64,000 nt of DNA from Phycicoccus avicenniae (GCF_018139485.1 NZ_JAGSNF010000023.1:1-64000), one strand, 5' to 3'; shown: positions 31,694 to 40,515, counted from the first letter of the stretch. Numbers and translations are program-made. The notes: generated from the letters alone by a model not told the origin.

Positions 31694-32365
31694 GGTCCGC
31701 CACCGCAGGGCCGTGAGGTCGGGCAGGACGAGGTCCGCCTCGGCCCCGACCTCCTCCGCCGTCATCGTCGAGGTGAGCCCGACGAGCCCACGGCAGCGGG
31801 CCGCCCGTGCGGCCTGCAGCCCGGCGACCGCGTCCTCGACGACGAGGCACTCCCCGGGGTCCACCCCGAGCCGCCGCGCACCGAGCAGCCACGGGTCCGG
31901 GTGCGGCTTGCCCCGCGTCACGTCGGACGCCGTGACGACGACGGTCGGCCGCGGGAGGTCGGTGGCGGTGAGGCGGGCCTCGGCGAGGTCGTCCGTCGAG
32001 GACGTGACGATGGCCGTCGGCACCCCGGCCGCGCTCAGCCCGGCGAGCAGGTCGAGGGCGCCCGGCAGGACGACGATGTCGTCGACGTCGGTCCGCTCGA
32101 TCTCACGGATCCGCGCGAACGCCTCGTCCAGCCGGTCCTCCGGCAGCAGCCGCGCGACGATGCCGCGGGCCGTCACCCCGTGGAAGCCGATGAGGCGCGC
32201 CGGGTCGACGTCGTACTCCTCGCACCCGCGTCCCCACGAGCGCTCGACCGCCGCGATCGAGTCGATCAGGGTGCCGTCCATGTCGAGCAGGACCCCTGCG
32301 AACGGGCGCGCGAACGGGTCCTCCCACGGGTCTGAGGGGGGTGACGCGGCGGGCTCGGGTGGCAT
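31637..32365 (-). CDS. HAD-superfamily sugar/polyol phosphatase
   Basis: A 242-aa HAD hydrolase. Motif I is LLDMDGTLIDS (nucleophile Asp), motif II VTSST, motif III GKPHPDPWLLGARRLG and motif IV VVEDAVAGLQAARAA. The layout with an alpha-helical cap after motif I matches beta-phosphoglucomutase/phosphatase-like enzymes such as glycerol- or sugar-phosphate phosphatases. The ATG at 32365 is preferred over GTG 32374 because TAGGGT lies 7 nt before it. Substrate not predictable. It is divergent from the metallophosphoesterase gene, with only 38 bp between start codons. Confidence 0.9.
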   Translation of the reverse strand: MPPEPAASPPSDPWEDPFARPFAGVLLDMDGTLIDSIAAVERSWGRGCEEYDVDPARLIGFHGVTARGIVARLLPEDRLDEAFARIREIERTDVDDIVVLPGALDLLAGLSAAGVPTAIVTSSTDDLAEARLTATDLPRPTVVVTASDVTRGKPHPDPWLLGARRLGVDPGECLVVEDAVAGLQAARAARCRGLVGLTSTMTAEEVGAEADLVLPDLTALRWRTSAVERSVRVDRPGVQRHG

Positions 32366-32372
32366 GCGGTCC

Positions 32373-32378
32373 ACCCTA
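32373..32378 (-). promoter_or_regulatory. Leaderless-type -10 box (TAGGGT)
   Basis: On the minus strand TAGGGT ends 7 nt before the HAD phosphatase ATG at 32365. It lies 13 bp from the oppositely oriented box at 32391. Confidence 0.55.
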
Positions 32379-32390
32379 GGGAGGGCCGCC

Positions 32391-32396
32391 TATCGT
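32391..32396 (+). promoter_or_regulatory. Leaderless-type -10 box (TATCGT)
   Basis: TATCGT ends 7 nt before the ATG of the metallophosphoesterase gene at 32404. With the box at 32373-32378 it makes a very compact divergent promoter pair. Confidence 0.55.
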
Positions 32397-32403
32397 GGAC
32401 GAC

Positions 32404-34509
32404 ATGGCTCGTCCCCCGGGTGCCCTGAGGACCGCGGTCGTCAGCGCGACCGTCGCGGCCGTGTCGCTCGTCGGCGGGTGGACGTGGGCGCAGAAGCTCG
32501 TCGGGACCGGGTTCGACCCCCGGGTGGAGTCGATCAGCGCGCTCGCGAGCCTGTCGACCCCGCACCGCTGGGTCATGACCTCGGCGCTCGTCGTCACCGG
32601 CCTCGCCCATTGCGTCACGGCGTGGGCGCTCGGCTCCGCCCGGTGGACCGGCCGGGCCGTCCTCGCCGCCGGCGGGGTCGCGACCGTCCTCGTCGCCCTC
32701 CTGCCGCTGCCCTCGCGCGGGGGGTCCTCGACCGCCCACCACGTCGTCGCGGCCGCCTCCTTCCTCCTCCTCGCGCTGTGGCCGGCGCTCGCGGCCCGCT
32801 CCGGTCCCGGACGCCTGCTGCGACCGGTCCCGGCCCGCGTCGGCGCCGGGGTCCTCACCCTCGCCGTCGCCTCCCTGCTCCTGCCCCTCGGTGGCTTCGG
32901 GCTGCACGAACGCGTCGTCGCCGCCCTCGTCGTCGTCTGGCCGCTGCTCACCGCGGTCTCGGTGTGGTGGGCGGCGGGGCACCGCATCGGGTCCGCGCGG
33001 GTGACGCACGTGCTCGCCGGGGTGCTCCTCGCCGCCGCGTGCGTCGTCGCGGGCGTCGCGGCGACGACCGTCTCCCCCGTCATGGCCGAGACCCGCAACT
33101 ACCAGGCGGCGGTCACCCTCGACGGCGACCCGCGCCGTGCCGGGCAGATCGTCGCCGAGACGACCTTCGGGAACGTCGAGCTGTCCTTCACCGGGATCGC
33201 GCCGGGCGTGCGGGCGGTGCCCCAGGTCAAGGCGAGCATCTCCGACGTGCTCTCCCGCCCCCAGGCCGGGCTGTCCGCGCTGCGGCCCGGGCCGGCGGAG
33301 CTCGACGAGGCGATCCGGGACGCCGCCGCCAAGGTGCTCGGCCGGTTCGCCCTCGGGGGGGTCGTCGTCCTCGGGCTCGTCCTCGGGGCGTGGACGCTCG
33401 CCCGCCGACGCCGCCCGCCCCGGTGGCTCGTCACGGCCTCGGCCGGTGCCTGGCTCGCGGCGACGATCGGCACCTCGGCCGCCCTCTACACGACGTACCA
33501 GCCGGGGCGGCAGGGCACGTTCACGGCGACCGAGGTGCTCGGCACGCTCCAGCAGAACCAGGGGCTGCTCGACGACGTCGAGACCCGGGCCACCCAGGTC
33601 GCGCCGTACCTGCGCAACGTCCTCGCGCTCTCGACGGCGCTCCAGCAGCGGTACGCGGGCGACTCCCTCGAGCCCGACCCCGCCCTCAGGGTGCTCTTCG
33701 TGAGCGACATCCACGGGGCGAACCAGTACCCGCTCATGCGGACCGTCGTCGAGGACCAGAGCATCGACCTCGTCGTCGACAGCGGGGACCTCGTGAACTT
33801 CGGCACCGTCCAGGAGGCGCAGGCCTCCGACCTCTTCGCGGGCATCGAGTCCCTCGGCGTGCCGTACGTCTTCGTCAAGGGCAACCACGACGCGACGTCC
33901 TCGACCGACACGGCCCTGCTCGACCGGATGGCGGAGGTCCCGAACGTCCTCCTGCTCCAGGACGGCGAGGGCGACTACCAGCAGCTCGACGTCGGCGGCC
34001 TGACGATCGCCGGGTTCAACGACCCGCGCTGGTTCGGGGACCCGGGCACGGGGTCCAGGGTCGCGCAGGAGCCCGCGCGGGAGGCCTTCCAGCAGGCGTT
34101 CGCCGACCGGCCGGTCCCCGACGTCGTCGTGAGCCACGAGCCCTGGGCGCTCGAGGGCGTCGACGGGGGCGTGCTGCTCAACGGCCACATGCACACCTCG
34201 GACATCGAGGACAACCGGATCCAGGTCGGCACCTTCACCGGCGGCGGCCCGGTCGCGCACTTCCTCGCGAGCGAGGACGGGGAGGAGCTCGTCGGGCAGC
34301 CGTCGGCGTTCGACGTGCTGACCTTCGGCACGGACTGCCGGCTGTCCTCGCTCACGCAGTACACGCTCCAGGACGTCATCGAGGGGCGCCCGACGTACGA
34401 CGACGTGTCGATCCGCAACGGCGACCGCATCGACACCCGCCCGGACGCCCCGGAGCGGCAGTGCGAGCCGGGGTCCGAGCCGGCCGTCGAGACCGTCCCC
34501 GCTCCGTAA
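32404..34509 (+). CDS. DUF998 membrane domain fused to a calcineurin-like metallophosphoesterase
   Basis: A 701-aa protein. Residues 1-200 resemble DUF998, with six to seven helices beginning after a hydrophobic N-terminus and including the FDPRVESISALAS segment. A linker region of about 90 residues and two more helices (about 315-365) follow. From about 430 comes a complete metallophosphoesterase: DIHG, SGDLVN, GNHD, SHEPW and GHMH metal-ligand motifs in order. It is a membrane-anchored phosphoesterase whose catalytic domain probably faces outward. The ATG at 32404 follows a leaderless-type box; GTG 32395 is possible. The substrate is unknown. Confidence 0.85.
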   Translation: MARPPGALRTAVVSATVAAVSLVGGWTWAQKLVGTGFDPRVESISALASLSTPHRWVMTSALVVTGLAHCVTAWALGSARWTGRAVLAAGGVATVLVALLPLPSRGGSSTAHHVVAAASFLLLALWPALAARSGPGRLLRPVPARVGAGVLTLAVASLLLPLGGFGLHERVVAALVVVWPLLTAVSVWWAAGHRIGSARVTHVLAGVLLAAACVVAGVAATTVSPVMAETRNYQAAVTLDGDPRRAGQIVAETTFGNVELSFTGIAPGVRAVPQVKASISDVLSRPQAGLSALRPGPAELDEAIRDAAAKVLGRFALGGVVVLGLVLGAWTLARRRRPPRWLVTASAGAWLAATIGTSAALYTTYQPGRQGTFTATEVLGTLQQNQGLLDDVETRATQVAPYLRNVLALSTALQQRYAGDSLEPDPALRVLFVSDIHGANQYPLMRTVVEDQSIDLVVDSGDLVNFGTVQEAQASDLFAGIESLGVPYVFVKGNHDATSSTDTALLDRMAEVPNVLLLQDGEGDYQQLDVGGLTIAGFNDPRWFGDPGTGSRVAQEPAREAFQQAFADRPVPDVVVSHEPWALEGVDGGVLLNGHMHTSDIEDNRIQVGTFTGGGPVAHFLASEDGEELVGQPSAFDVLTFGTDCRLSSLTQYTLQDVIEGRPTYDDVSIRNGDRIDTRPDAPERQCEPGSEPAVETVPAP

Positions 34510-34510
34510 A

Positions 34511-34538
34511 CCGTTCACAGGGCGGACCTCGTGAACGG
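34511..34538. repeat. 8-bp inverted repeat between phosphoesterase and protease genes
   Basis: CCGTTCAC at 34511-34518 and GTGAACGG at 34531-34538 form perfect 8-bp arms around 12 nt, 2 nt after the phosphoesterase stop. It could terminate that gene or act as an operator for the protease gene, whose ATG is 173 bp downstream. The rest of the 202-bp gap holds no clear promoter. Confidence 0.55.
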
Positions 34539-34711
34539 GTAAGGAGTTCCACCCGGACGGCAAGGACCTCGTCAGTTTTCCGTCAGAACGGTCGGTTCGG
34601 ATTGCGCCGACGGCCCGCTCCTGAGGGGGTGGGGCGCGGATCGCACCCCGCGGTCCACCGCCGGCCCCACCCACCCGGGTCCGACGGGAGCACACGACAG
34701 GAGAACCGCTC

Positions 34712-35872
34712 ATGAAGCACCGGATCCTGGCCGTCGGCATCGCCACCAGCGCCGTCGTCGCCGCCGCCTCCGCCTCCGCCTGGGCCGCCCCCACCGCGGT
34801 GTCCCCGCTGGAGGACCCCGCCAAGGTCGTCGCCACGTTCGTCGCCGAGCGCGACGGCATCAGCATGGCCGCCGCCGAGAAGAAGCTCGCCGCGAAGGAC
34901 AAGGGCCAGAAGGCCTACGACGCGCTGCAGAAGGCCGGCGTGGCCGAGGACGGCGCGTACTTCGAGGGCACCGAGCTCGTCGTCCTCGTCGACACCCCCG
35001 CCGCCGCCCGGGCCGCCGAGGCCCGCGGCCTCGTCGCGAAGCAGGGTCTGGGGCAGAAGGACCTCGACGCCGTCGCCGAGCGGGCCGTCGAGGCCGCCGG
35101 CGGGACCGAGGCGCTCGTGTCGGTCGCCCCCGACCTCGCCGGCCAGCGCGTCGTCGCCACCGTGACCGACGCCGCGAGCCAGGACCTGCGCGCCGCCCTC
35201 GAGGGCGTCGACGGTGTCGAGGTCGAGACCGGCGAGTCGCTGTCGACCCAGGTCAACGTCTACCCGGGCCGGATCATGGACCTCGTCCCCGGCACGAACT
35301 GCTCGCTCGGCTTCCCGGGCTTCCGCGGGAGCGACAACGTCCTGCTCACCGCCGGCCACTGCGTCGAGGGCAACCCCGACGTCTACGACGCGAGCTTCAC
35401 CCACATCGGGCGTGGCGTCGCCTCGCGCTTCCGCACCGGCTCGCCGAGCGTCGACATGGGCCTCATGGACATCGACTCCGAGGACACCGGCCAGCCGCTC
35501 GTCGACACCCGTGGCGGGCTCAGCGGCTACGTCCCGGTCAACGGCATCAGCAAGAACGCGGTCGGCTCGGACATCTGCAAGGCCGGCAACACGACGGGCT
35601 GGACCTGCGGCCAGATCCAGGGCTACAACGTCACCGTCAACTACGGCGGCACCGTGACCTCGGGCCTCGCCCGGGCGTCGGTCTGCACCGAGGGCGGTGA
35701 CTCCGGTGGCGCGTACATCGGGTCGAACAACCTCGCCCAGGGCATGACCTCCGGTGGGCCGGTCGGCGTCGACTGCGGCTTCAACCAGGGCTACTCGGCT
35801 GGGAGCTACAGCTTCTACCAGCCGGTCGTCGACGCCGCGAACTACTACGGCGTCACGGTCAGCACCTACTGA
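34712..35872 (+). CDS. Secreted S1-family serine protease with pro-domain (alpha-lytic/streptogrisin-like)
   Basis: A 386-aa secreted endopeptidase. A Sec signal peptide ends near ASAWA-AP (about 26). A charged helical pro-region runs to about 185, as in enzymes that need a folding chaperone segment. The catalytic domain has His216 in TAGHC, Asp248 in SVDMG and Ser331 in GGDSGG. Two Cys pairs (Cys197/Cys217 and Cys289/Cys299, with Cys325/Cys355) match the disulfide pattern of this group. The ATG at 34712 follows AGGAG. It would degrade extracellular protein. Two terminator hairpins follow at once. Confidence 0.95.
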   Translation: MKHRILAVGIATSAVVAAASASAWAAPTAVSPLEDPAKVVATFVAERDGISMAAAEKKLAAKDKGQKAYDALQKAGVAEDGAYFEGTELVVLVDTPAAARAAEARGLVAKQGLGQKDLDAVAERAVEAAGGTEALVSVAPDLAGQRVVATVTDAASQDLRAALEGVDGVEVETGESLSTQVNVYPGRIMDLVPGTNCSLGFPGFRGSDNVLLTAGHCVEGNPDVYDASFTHIGRGVASRFRTGSPSVDMGLMDIDSEDTGQPLVDTRGGLSGYVPVNGISKNAVGSDICKAGNTTGWTCGQIQGYNVTVNYGGTVTSGLARASVCTEGGDSGGAYIGSNNLAQGMTSGGPVGVDCGFNQGYSAGSYSFYQPVVDAANYYGVTVSTY

Positions 35873-35879
35873 CCGCACG

Positions 35880-35914
35880 GCCCGGTCGGCGACGCGTCCC
35901 GCCGCCGACCGGGC
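35880..35914 (+). terminator. 12-bp-stem terminator of the protease gene
   Basis: GCCCGGTCGGCG at 35880-35891 pairs perfectly with 35903-35914 around an 11-nt loop, 8 nt after the protease stop. There is no U-tract. Confidence 0.85.
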
Positions 35915-35944
35915 GACCGGCGTCACCTGCCGGTGCTCGGACCC

Positions 35945-35977
35945 GACGGCCCGTCCTTCCTCCGGGGGCGGGCCGTC
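35945..35977 (+). terminator. Second hairpin terminator
   Basis: GACGGCCCG at 35945-35953 pairs perfectly with CGGGCCGTC at 35969-35977 around a 15-nt loop. It lies 30 nt after the first hairpin and probably backs it up. Confidence 0.7.
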
Positions 35978-36040
35978 GCCCGTGTCCGGGGTCGTCGCGC
36001 GTCCCGGCGCCGTCTGTCCGGGCTCGCTGCGTCGGTGCCG

Positions 36041-36156
36041 CCGAGACATGCCGATCTCGCCGGATCCGGGCGTCAGGACACCGATGGTCGGCGAGGTCGG
36101 CATGTCTCGGAGAGGTCCTCCCCGTCGCGACGAGCTCGGCATGGGTCGGAGCGGTG
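36041..36156. repeat. Intergenic repeat family A: 21-bp inverted pair plus a third copy
   Basis: This lies in the 437-bp gap 35873-36309, which holds no credible gene. Copies at 36041-36061 and 36090-36110 are inverted and match at 20 of 21 positions, with 28 nt between. The second extends to 36086-36117 and matches the 11.1-kb copies at 28 of 32 positions. A third, partial copy at 36131-36156 contains the inverse of CTCCGACCCATGCCGA, the exact 16-mer found twice near 11.15 kb. The first pair could fold as a long stem-loop. Beyond 36156 up to 36309 I see only GC-rich sequence without pattern. Confidence 0.88.
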
Positions 36157-36309
36157 TCCGGGTGCTCGGTCGGTGCGCGCTCGCCCGGTCGGTGCGCCAT
36201 GGCCCACCGAGCGAGCGAGGTGACCGGGGGCCGGCGACGTCGCACCGACCCAGCGAGGTCGATGGGAGACGTGGGGCGGACGGGGCGTGCGGGACGACGC
36301 CGGCGGGCG

Positions 36310-37209
36310 TCAGGCGCTCGTGATCTCCGCGTGGTGCAGGACGGCGGGCTTGGCCGCGGCGCCACAGCTGAGCGGTGCATCGGTCTGCTCCTCGGGCCGC
36401 ACGTCGACGACGACCCGTTCCGGCACCGGTCCGCCGCCGAGGATCTCGACCCGGGTGACGCCGCTCTCCGCGTCGGTCTCGACCCGGCCGGGCACCGCCT
36501 CGTCGAGCCCCGCGGGCCCGTACTCGGCGAGCACCCTCGCCTGCGCCGCCTGCACCGCCGGCTCCCAGCGGGTCACCCCGCGCAGGTGCCTCCCGTCGAC
36601 CCGGCCGTCGAGGTGGGCCTCGACGAGGGCGGGCACGCCCGCCGTGTCGAGGTAGCCGTAGCAGGCCCCCTCGGGCAGGACGAGCATCGTCCCGGCGAAC
36701 CGGTGCCCGCCGAGGTGGGTGCACTCCCACACCTCGTCCGGCCAGCGCCGGTCCAGGGCGGCGACGATGGGACGCCCGCGGACGGCGCAGCACGCGTCCC
36801 GGGTCCCCTGGGTGCACACGAGGAACATCGGGTCGGCGTCCTCGTCGCACGAGCTGAGCTCGACCCCGAGCGAGCGCGCCGCCGCGAGGAGGTCGTCGGC
36901 GGTCCGCCACGTCCCCCGCGTCCGACAGCCGCGGACGGTGTCGACGGCGAACCACTGCGGGGCCCCCGGGTCGAGCGCCCGACGGCCCTGGCGACGCACG
37001 AGCAGCGCGCGCCCGCCGAACGAGGCGCAGATCGCCTCGATCTCCTGACCGACCCGGCCCGCGAGCGGCGGGGTCTCGAGGGGCTGCTTGGCCCACGGCC
37101 CCTGGTGCTCGATGAGCAGCCACCGCGAGGCTACCGGTGCGGTGCCCCCGAGCGGCTCGCCGCGATGACGGGCCGCCGCGGAGCAACGGGACAGGTCGGT
37201 GAGAGCCAC
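36310..37209 (-). CDS. Sucrase/ferredoxin-like (Aim32-type) protein
   Basis: A 299-aa protein of the sucrase/ferredoxin-like family, which has a thioredoxin-fold domain that can bind a [2Fe-2S] cluster. The key region is CTQGTRDACCAVRG (about 165-180), followed by the conserved CTHLGGHRFAGT about 25 residues later, giving the Cys/His ligand set. An N-terminal DLSRCSAAARHRGEPLGGTA segment is also family-typical. The GTG start at 37209 lies 7 nt after a TAGCAT box. Its role is unknown; homologues have been linked to redox or iron-sulfur functions. Confidence 0.85.
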   Translation of the reverse strand: MALTDLSRCSAAARHRGEPLGGTAPVASRWLLIEHQGPWAKQPLETPPLAGRVGQEIEAICASFGGRALLVRRQGRRALDPGAPQWFAVDTVRGCRTRGTWRTADDLLAAARSLGVELSSCDEDADPMFLVCTQGTRDACCAVRGRPIVAALDRRWPDEVWECTHLGGHRFAGTMLVLPEGACYGYLDTAGVPALVEAHLDGRVDGRHLRGVTRWEPAVQAAQARVLAEYGPAGLDEAVPGRVETDAESGVTRVEILGGGPVPERVVVDVRPEEQTDAPLSCGAAAKPAVLHHAEITSA

Positions 37210-37216
37210 GGCCGCG

Positions 37217-37222
37217 ATGCTA
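37217..37222 (-). promoter_or_regulatory. Leaderless-type -10 box (TAGCAT)
   Basis: On the minus strand TAGCAT ends 7 nt before the GTG of the sucrase/ferredoxin-like gene at 37209. Confidence 0.5.
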
Positions 37223-37259
37223 CGCGCGCCCGGTCCCGCCGACCCGTCCCGCCCCCGCG

Positions 37260-38537
37260 TCAGGCGCGTCCGTGTGCAGCCCGGCTGCGGCGGCTCAGGC
37301 TGTCGATGACGACGGCGAGCAGCAGGACGGCCCCCGTGACGATGTACCGGATGTCCGCGGACACCGACAGCAGGGCGAGGCCGTTGCTGATCGAGTAGAT
37401 GACGAGGATGCCGAGCAGCGCCGAGTACGCCGACCCCCGGCCGCCGAAGAGCGACGTCCCGCCGATGACGGCCGCCGCGATGGCGTTGAGGTTGGTGTCC
37501 GCGCCCCCGCTGCTCTGGTTCGCCGACGCGAGCCGCGCCGCGCCGAGGATCCCGCCGAGCGCCGCGAACGTCGAGCAGAGGACGAACACGCTGAGGAAGG
37601 TCCTCTTGACGTCGATCCCGGCGCGGCGGGCGGCCTCGACGTTGCCGCCGATGGCCAGGACCGAGCGGCCCCACGTCGTGCGCCGGATCGCGAGGTCCAT
37701 GACGACGACGAGCGCGAGGAACAGGACGACCATCGTCGACAGCCCGCGGTCGTCGTTGAGGACGGCCACGACCACGACGAGGAGCACGCCCATGACCGCG
37801 GCCCGCACGGCGACCATCGTCACCGGCGTCGCGGACAGCCCGGCCGCCACCCGTCGCCGGTCGGTCCGCAGCCGCGAGGCGAGGTACACGACCGGGACGG
37901 CGACGGCGAGGACGTACGACAGCCACGCCGGCAGGTACATCTGCGAGGCGAACTGGACGATGGCGGACTCGAACGGCAGGTTGACCGTGCCGTCCGTCCC
38001 GAGCACCCGCAGCTGCAGGCCGAGGATGGCGAGCAGCCCGGCGAGGGTGATGACGAAGCTCGGCACCCCGAACCTGTTGAACAACAGGCCGTAGACGAGC
38101 CCGACGACCGCACCGGCCGCGAGGGCGAGGAGGACGGCCACCGCGATCGGCGCCCCCTGGTTGACGAAGAGGACGACGAGCACCGCCCCGGACAGCCCGT
38201 ACATCGAGCCGATCGACAGGTCGATCTGGCCGAGGAGCAGCACGAGGACGACACCGAGGGCGAGGACGCCGGTCGGCACCATCTGGAGGCTGAGGTTGAC
38301 GAGGTTGCGGCTGCTGATGAAGGCCGGGTTGAGGGCGTAGAAGACGCCCCAGATGATGACGAGACCGACGACGACCGGCAGCGAGCCGAGGTCACCGGAC
38401 TTGACCCGCTCCCACGTGGCGCCCGCCCATCCGCGCAGGCCCTGCGCCGCGATGAGCCGCTCGTCCTGGAGGTCGGCGGGGACGACCGGGCCGGCCGGGA
38501 CGGCGGTCGGGTCGGTGGGGGTCTGCGACGTGCTCAC
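37260..38537 (-). CDS. Pentose (xylose-type) ABC transporter permease, XylH/RbsC family
   Basis: A 425-aa permease with about ten to twelve helices. The segments LVLLLGQIDLSIGSMYGLSG, GVPSFVITLAGLLAILGLQL and AIAAAVIGGTSLFGGRGS identify the ribose/xylose-type BPD_transp_2 family. A 60-residue hydrophilic N-terminus precedes TM1, and the protein is longer than RbsC, as in XylH-like permeases. It is third in the operon binding protein, ATPase, permease. The GTG at 38537 overlaps the ATPase stop as GTGA. Xylose as substrate is inferred from the nearby xylulokinase. Confidence 0.9.
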   Translation of the reverse strand: MSTSQTPTDPTAVPAGPVVPADLQDERLIAAQGLRGWAGATWERVKSGDLGSLPVVVGLVIIWGVFYALNPAFISSRNLVNLSLQMVPTGVLALGVVLVLLLGQIDLSIGSMYGLSGAVLVVLFVNQGAPIAVAVLLALAAGAVVGLVYGLLFNRFGVPSFVITLAGLLAILGLQLRVLGTDGTVNLPFESAIVQFASQMYLPAWLSYVLAVAVPVVYLASRLRTDRRRVAAGLSATPVTMVAVRAAVMGVLLVVVVAVLNDDRGLSTMVVLFLALVVVMDLAIRRTTWGRSVLAIGGNVEAARRAGIDVKRTFLSVFVLCSTFAALGGILGAARLASANQSSGGADTNLNAIAAAVIGGTSLFGGRGSAYSALLGILVIYSISNGLALLSVSADIRYIVTGAVLLLAVVIDSLSRRSRAAHGRA

Positions 38538-39331
38538 GACTGCTCCTCCTGCGGGGCCCGCCGGGCGGCGCGCGCGGTGACGGCGTTGGTCGTCGCGCCG
38601 GTGATGGCGGCGATGATCTCGGTGCTGCTCGTGTCGGCGACCCGGAAGACGCCGTTGTTGCGGCCGAGCCGCAGCACCGCGACCCGGTCGGCGACGGCCA
38701 TGACGTCGGACATGTTGTGGCTGATGAGGATGACCCCGAGGCCCTTGTCGCGCAGCCGCTCGACGAGGTTGAGCACCTCCGCCGTCTGGGCGACGCCGAG
38801 GGCGGCGGTCGGCTCGTCGAGCATGACGACCTTCGGGTCGCCGAGCAGCGAGCGGGCGATGGCGACGGTCTGCCGCTGCCCGCCGGACAGGCTGGCGACG
38901 GGGATCCGCACGCTCGGGATCTTCGCGCTCAGCTCGCGGAGCAGGCGCCAGGACTCCTGCTCCATCGTCACCTCGTCGAGGGCCCCGCCGTGCTTGCGCT
39001 CGTTGCCGAGGAAGAGGTTGCCGACGACGTCGAGGTTGTCGCACAGCGCGAGGTCCTGGAAGACGGTCGCGATGCCCAGCGCCTGCGCCTCCGAGGGCGA
39101 GGTGATGGACACCGGGCTGCCGTCGAAGACGACGTTCCCGCCGTCCGGGGCGTACACCCCGGCGATGGTCTTCACGAGGGTGGACTTGCCGGCGCCGTTG
39201 TCGCCGACGAGCGCCACCACCTCCCCGGCGGCCACCTCGAAGTCGATGTCCTTGAGGGCCTGGACGGCGCCGAAGCGCTTGGACACACCGGTCATCGACA
39301 GGACGGGCGCCAGGGTGGTGGTGGTGCTCAC
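38534..39331 (-). CDS. Sugar ABC transporter ATPase (XylG-like, single domain)
   Basis: A 265-aa ATPase with Walker A GDNGAGKST (about 45-53), Q-loop TVFQDLALCDNL, signature LSGGQRQTVAIARSL and Walker B VVMLDEPTAALG, with the switch His in LISHNM. The sequence is that of a sugar-type (RbsA/XylG) ATPase, but it has only one nucleotide-binding domain instead of two, so it would work as a homodimer. GTG start at 39331, preceded by GAAGGAG at a slightly long distance of 10 nt. It lies 31 bp after the binding-protein gene. Confidence 0.92.
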   Translation of the reverse strand: MSTTTTLAPVLSMTGVSKRFGAVQALKDIDFEVAAGEVVALVGDNGAGKSTLVKTIAGVYAPDGGNVVFDGSPVSITSPSEAQALGIATVFQDLALCDNLDVVGNLFLGNERKHGGALDEVTMEQESWRLLRELSAKIPSVRIPVASLSGGQRQTVAIARSLLGDPKVVMLDEPTAALGVAQTAEVLNLVERLRDKGLGVILISHNMSDVMAVADRVAVLRLGRNNGVFRVADTSSTEIIAAITGATTNAVTARAARRAPQEEQS

Positions 39332-39362
39332 GGTCGGCTCACTCCTTCGTGAGGGGTCGGGC

Positions 39363-40451
39363 TCAGGAGATGCCGAGCTCGGTGCAGGCGTCGGCGTACT
39401 CCGCGGTGCAGATCTCGTCGGCGGTGTAGAAGCCGTCGGCGATGATCGTGTCGGCGACGTTGTCGCGGGTGACGACGATCGGCTCGAGCAGCGTCGCGGG
39501 GACGCCCTCCTTGTCGGCGGAGGACTCGGGGGTCTCGCCGTTCGCGAGGGCGAGGGCGGCCTTCGCGGCGTCCTCGGCCTCGGGCTTGATCGCCTTGTAG
39601 ATCGTCAGCGCCTGGTCGCCCGCGATGACCCGCTGGATGGCCGCGACCTCGGCGTCCTGGCCGGTGACCGGCGGGAGCGGGTCGACGCCGCCACCCTTGA
39701 GGGCCGCGATCGCGCCGCCCGCGGTGCCGTCGTTCGCCGCGTAGACGCCGACCAGACCGCTGCGGACCGAGCCGACCTGGCCCTCCATCCACGCCTGCGC
39801 CTTGTCCGGGCTCCAGTCGGGGGTGTCGTACTCGGCGGCGATCGTGTAGCCGCTCGTGTCGAAGACGCTGTGCGCGCCGGCCTTGAAGTCGGCGGCGTTG
39901 GCGTCGGTCGGGGAGCCGTTGATCATGACGATGTCGCCGCTGTCGTCACCCGCGGCCTGCATGGCCTCGACGAGGCCCTGGCCCTGCAGCTCGCCGACCT
40001 TGCGGTTGTCGAACGAGACGTAGTAGTCCGAGCCGGCGACGAACCGGTCGTACGCGACGACGGGGATGCCCTGCGACTTCGCGTTCTGGACGATGGAGAC
40101 GGCCGACTCGCCGTCGACGGCGTCGAGGACGAGGACGTCGACACCCTGTGTCACGGCGGCCTCGGCCTGCTGCTGCTGCTTGGCGGCGTCCTGCTCGGCG
40201 TTGCTGTAGACGACCTCGCAGTCGGGGCACTCCGCCGCGACGGCCTCCTCGAAGAGCGGCTTGTCGAAGGCCTCGTAGCGGGCGGTCTTGTTCTCCGGGA
40301 GGAGCAGGGCGATCTTCTTCGCGTCGCCGGAGCCGGAGTCCGACCCCGCGTCGCTGCCGCCGGAGGAGTCGCTGCCGCAGGCGGCGAGGCCCGAGACGGT
40401 GATCCCGAGGGCCAGGGCCGCGCCGGCGAGCCGGGTGAACCGAGTGGTCAT
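39363..40451 (-). CDS. Sugar-binding lipoprotein (XylF-like)
   Basis: A 362-aa periplasmic-type binding protein. The signal sequence ends in the lipobox LAAC (Cys near 25), then a Ser/Gly/Asp linker. The body starts KKIALLLPENKTARYEAFD and has the XylF-like VYSNAEQDAAKQQQQAEAAV and GVDVLVLDAVDG segments of sugar-binding proteins of the ribose/xylose family. The ATG at 40451 is chosen over upstream ATGs because GGAGAG sits 5 nt before it. First gene of the uptake operon; a 26-bp palindrome lies about 65-90 bp upstream. Confidence 0.92.
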   Translation of the reverse strand: MTTRFTRLAGAALALGITVSGLAACGSDSSGGSDAGSDSGSGDAKKIALLLPENKTARYEAFDKPLFEEAVAAECPDCEVVYSNAEQDAAKQQQQAEAAVTQGVDVLVLDAVDGESAVSIVQNAKSQGIPVVAYDRFVAGSDYYVSFDNRKVGELQGQGLVEAMQAAGDDSGDIVMINGSPTDANAADFKAGAHSVFDTSGYTIAAEYDTPDWSPDKAQAWMEGQVGSVRSGLVGVYAANDGTAGGAIAALKGGGVDPLPPVTGQDAEVAAIQRVIAGDQALTIYKAIKPEAEDAAKAALALANGETPESSADKEGVPATLLEPIVVTRDNVADTIIADGFYTADEICTAEYADACTELGIS

Positions 40452-40515
40452 GTGTCTCTCCTGTGCCATGACGTCCGCAGCCCCAGTGGTGCGGTCCGTC
40501 GTGGATTCAACCGCC

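Noticed and set aside
35873-36309. Short ORFs in the gap between the protease and sucrase-like genes
   Set aside because: They run across repeats and terminators, lack ribosome-binding sites and have no recognisable content.
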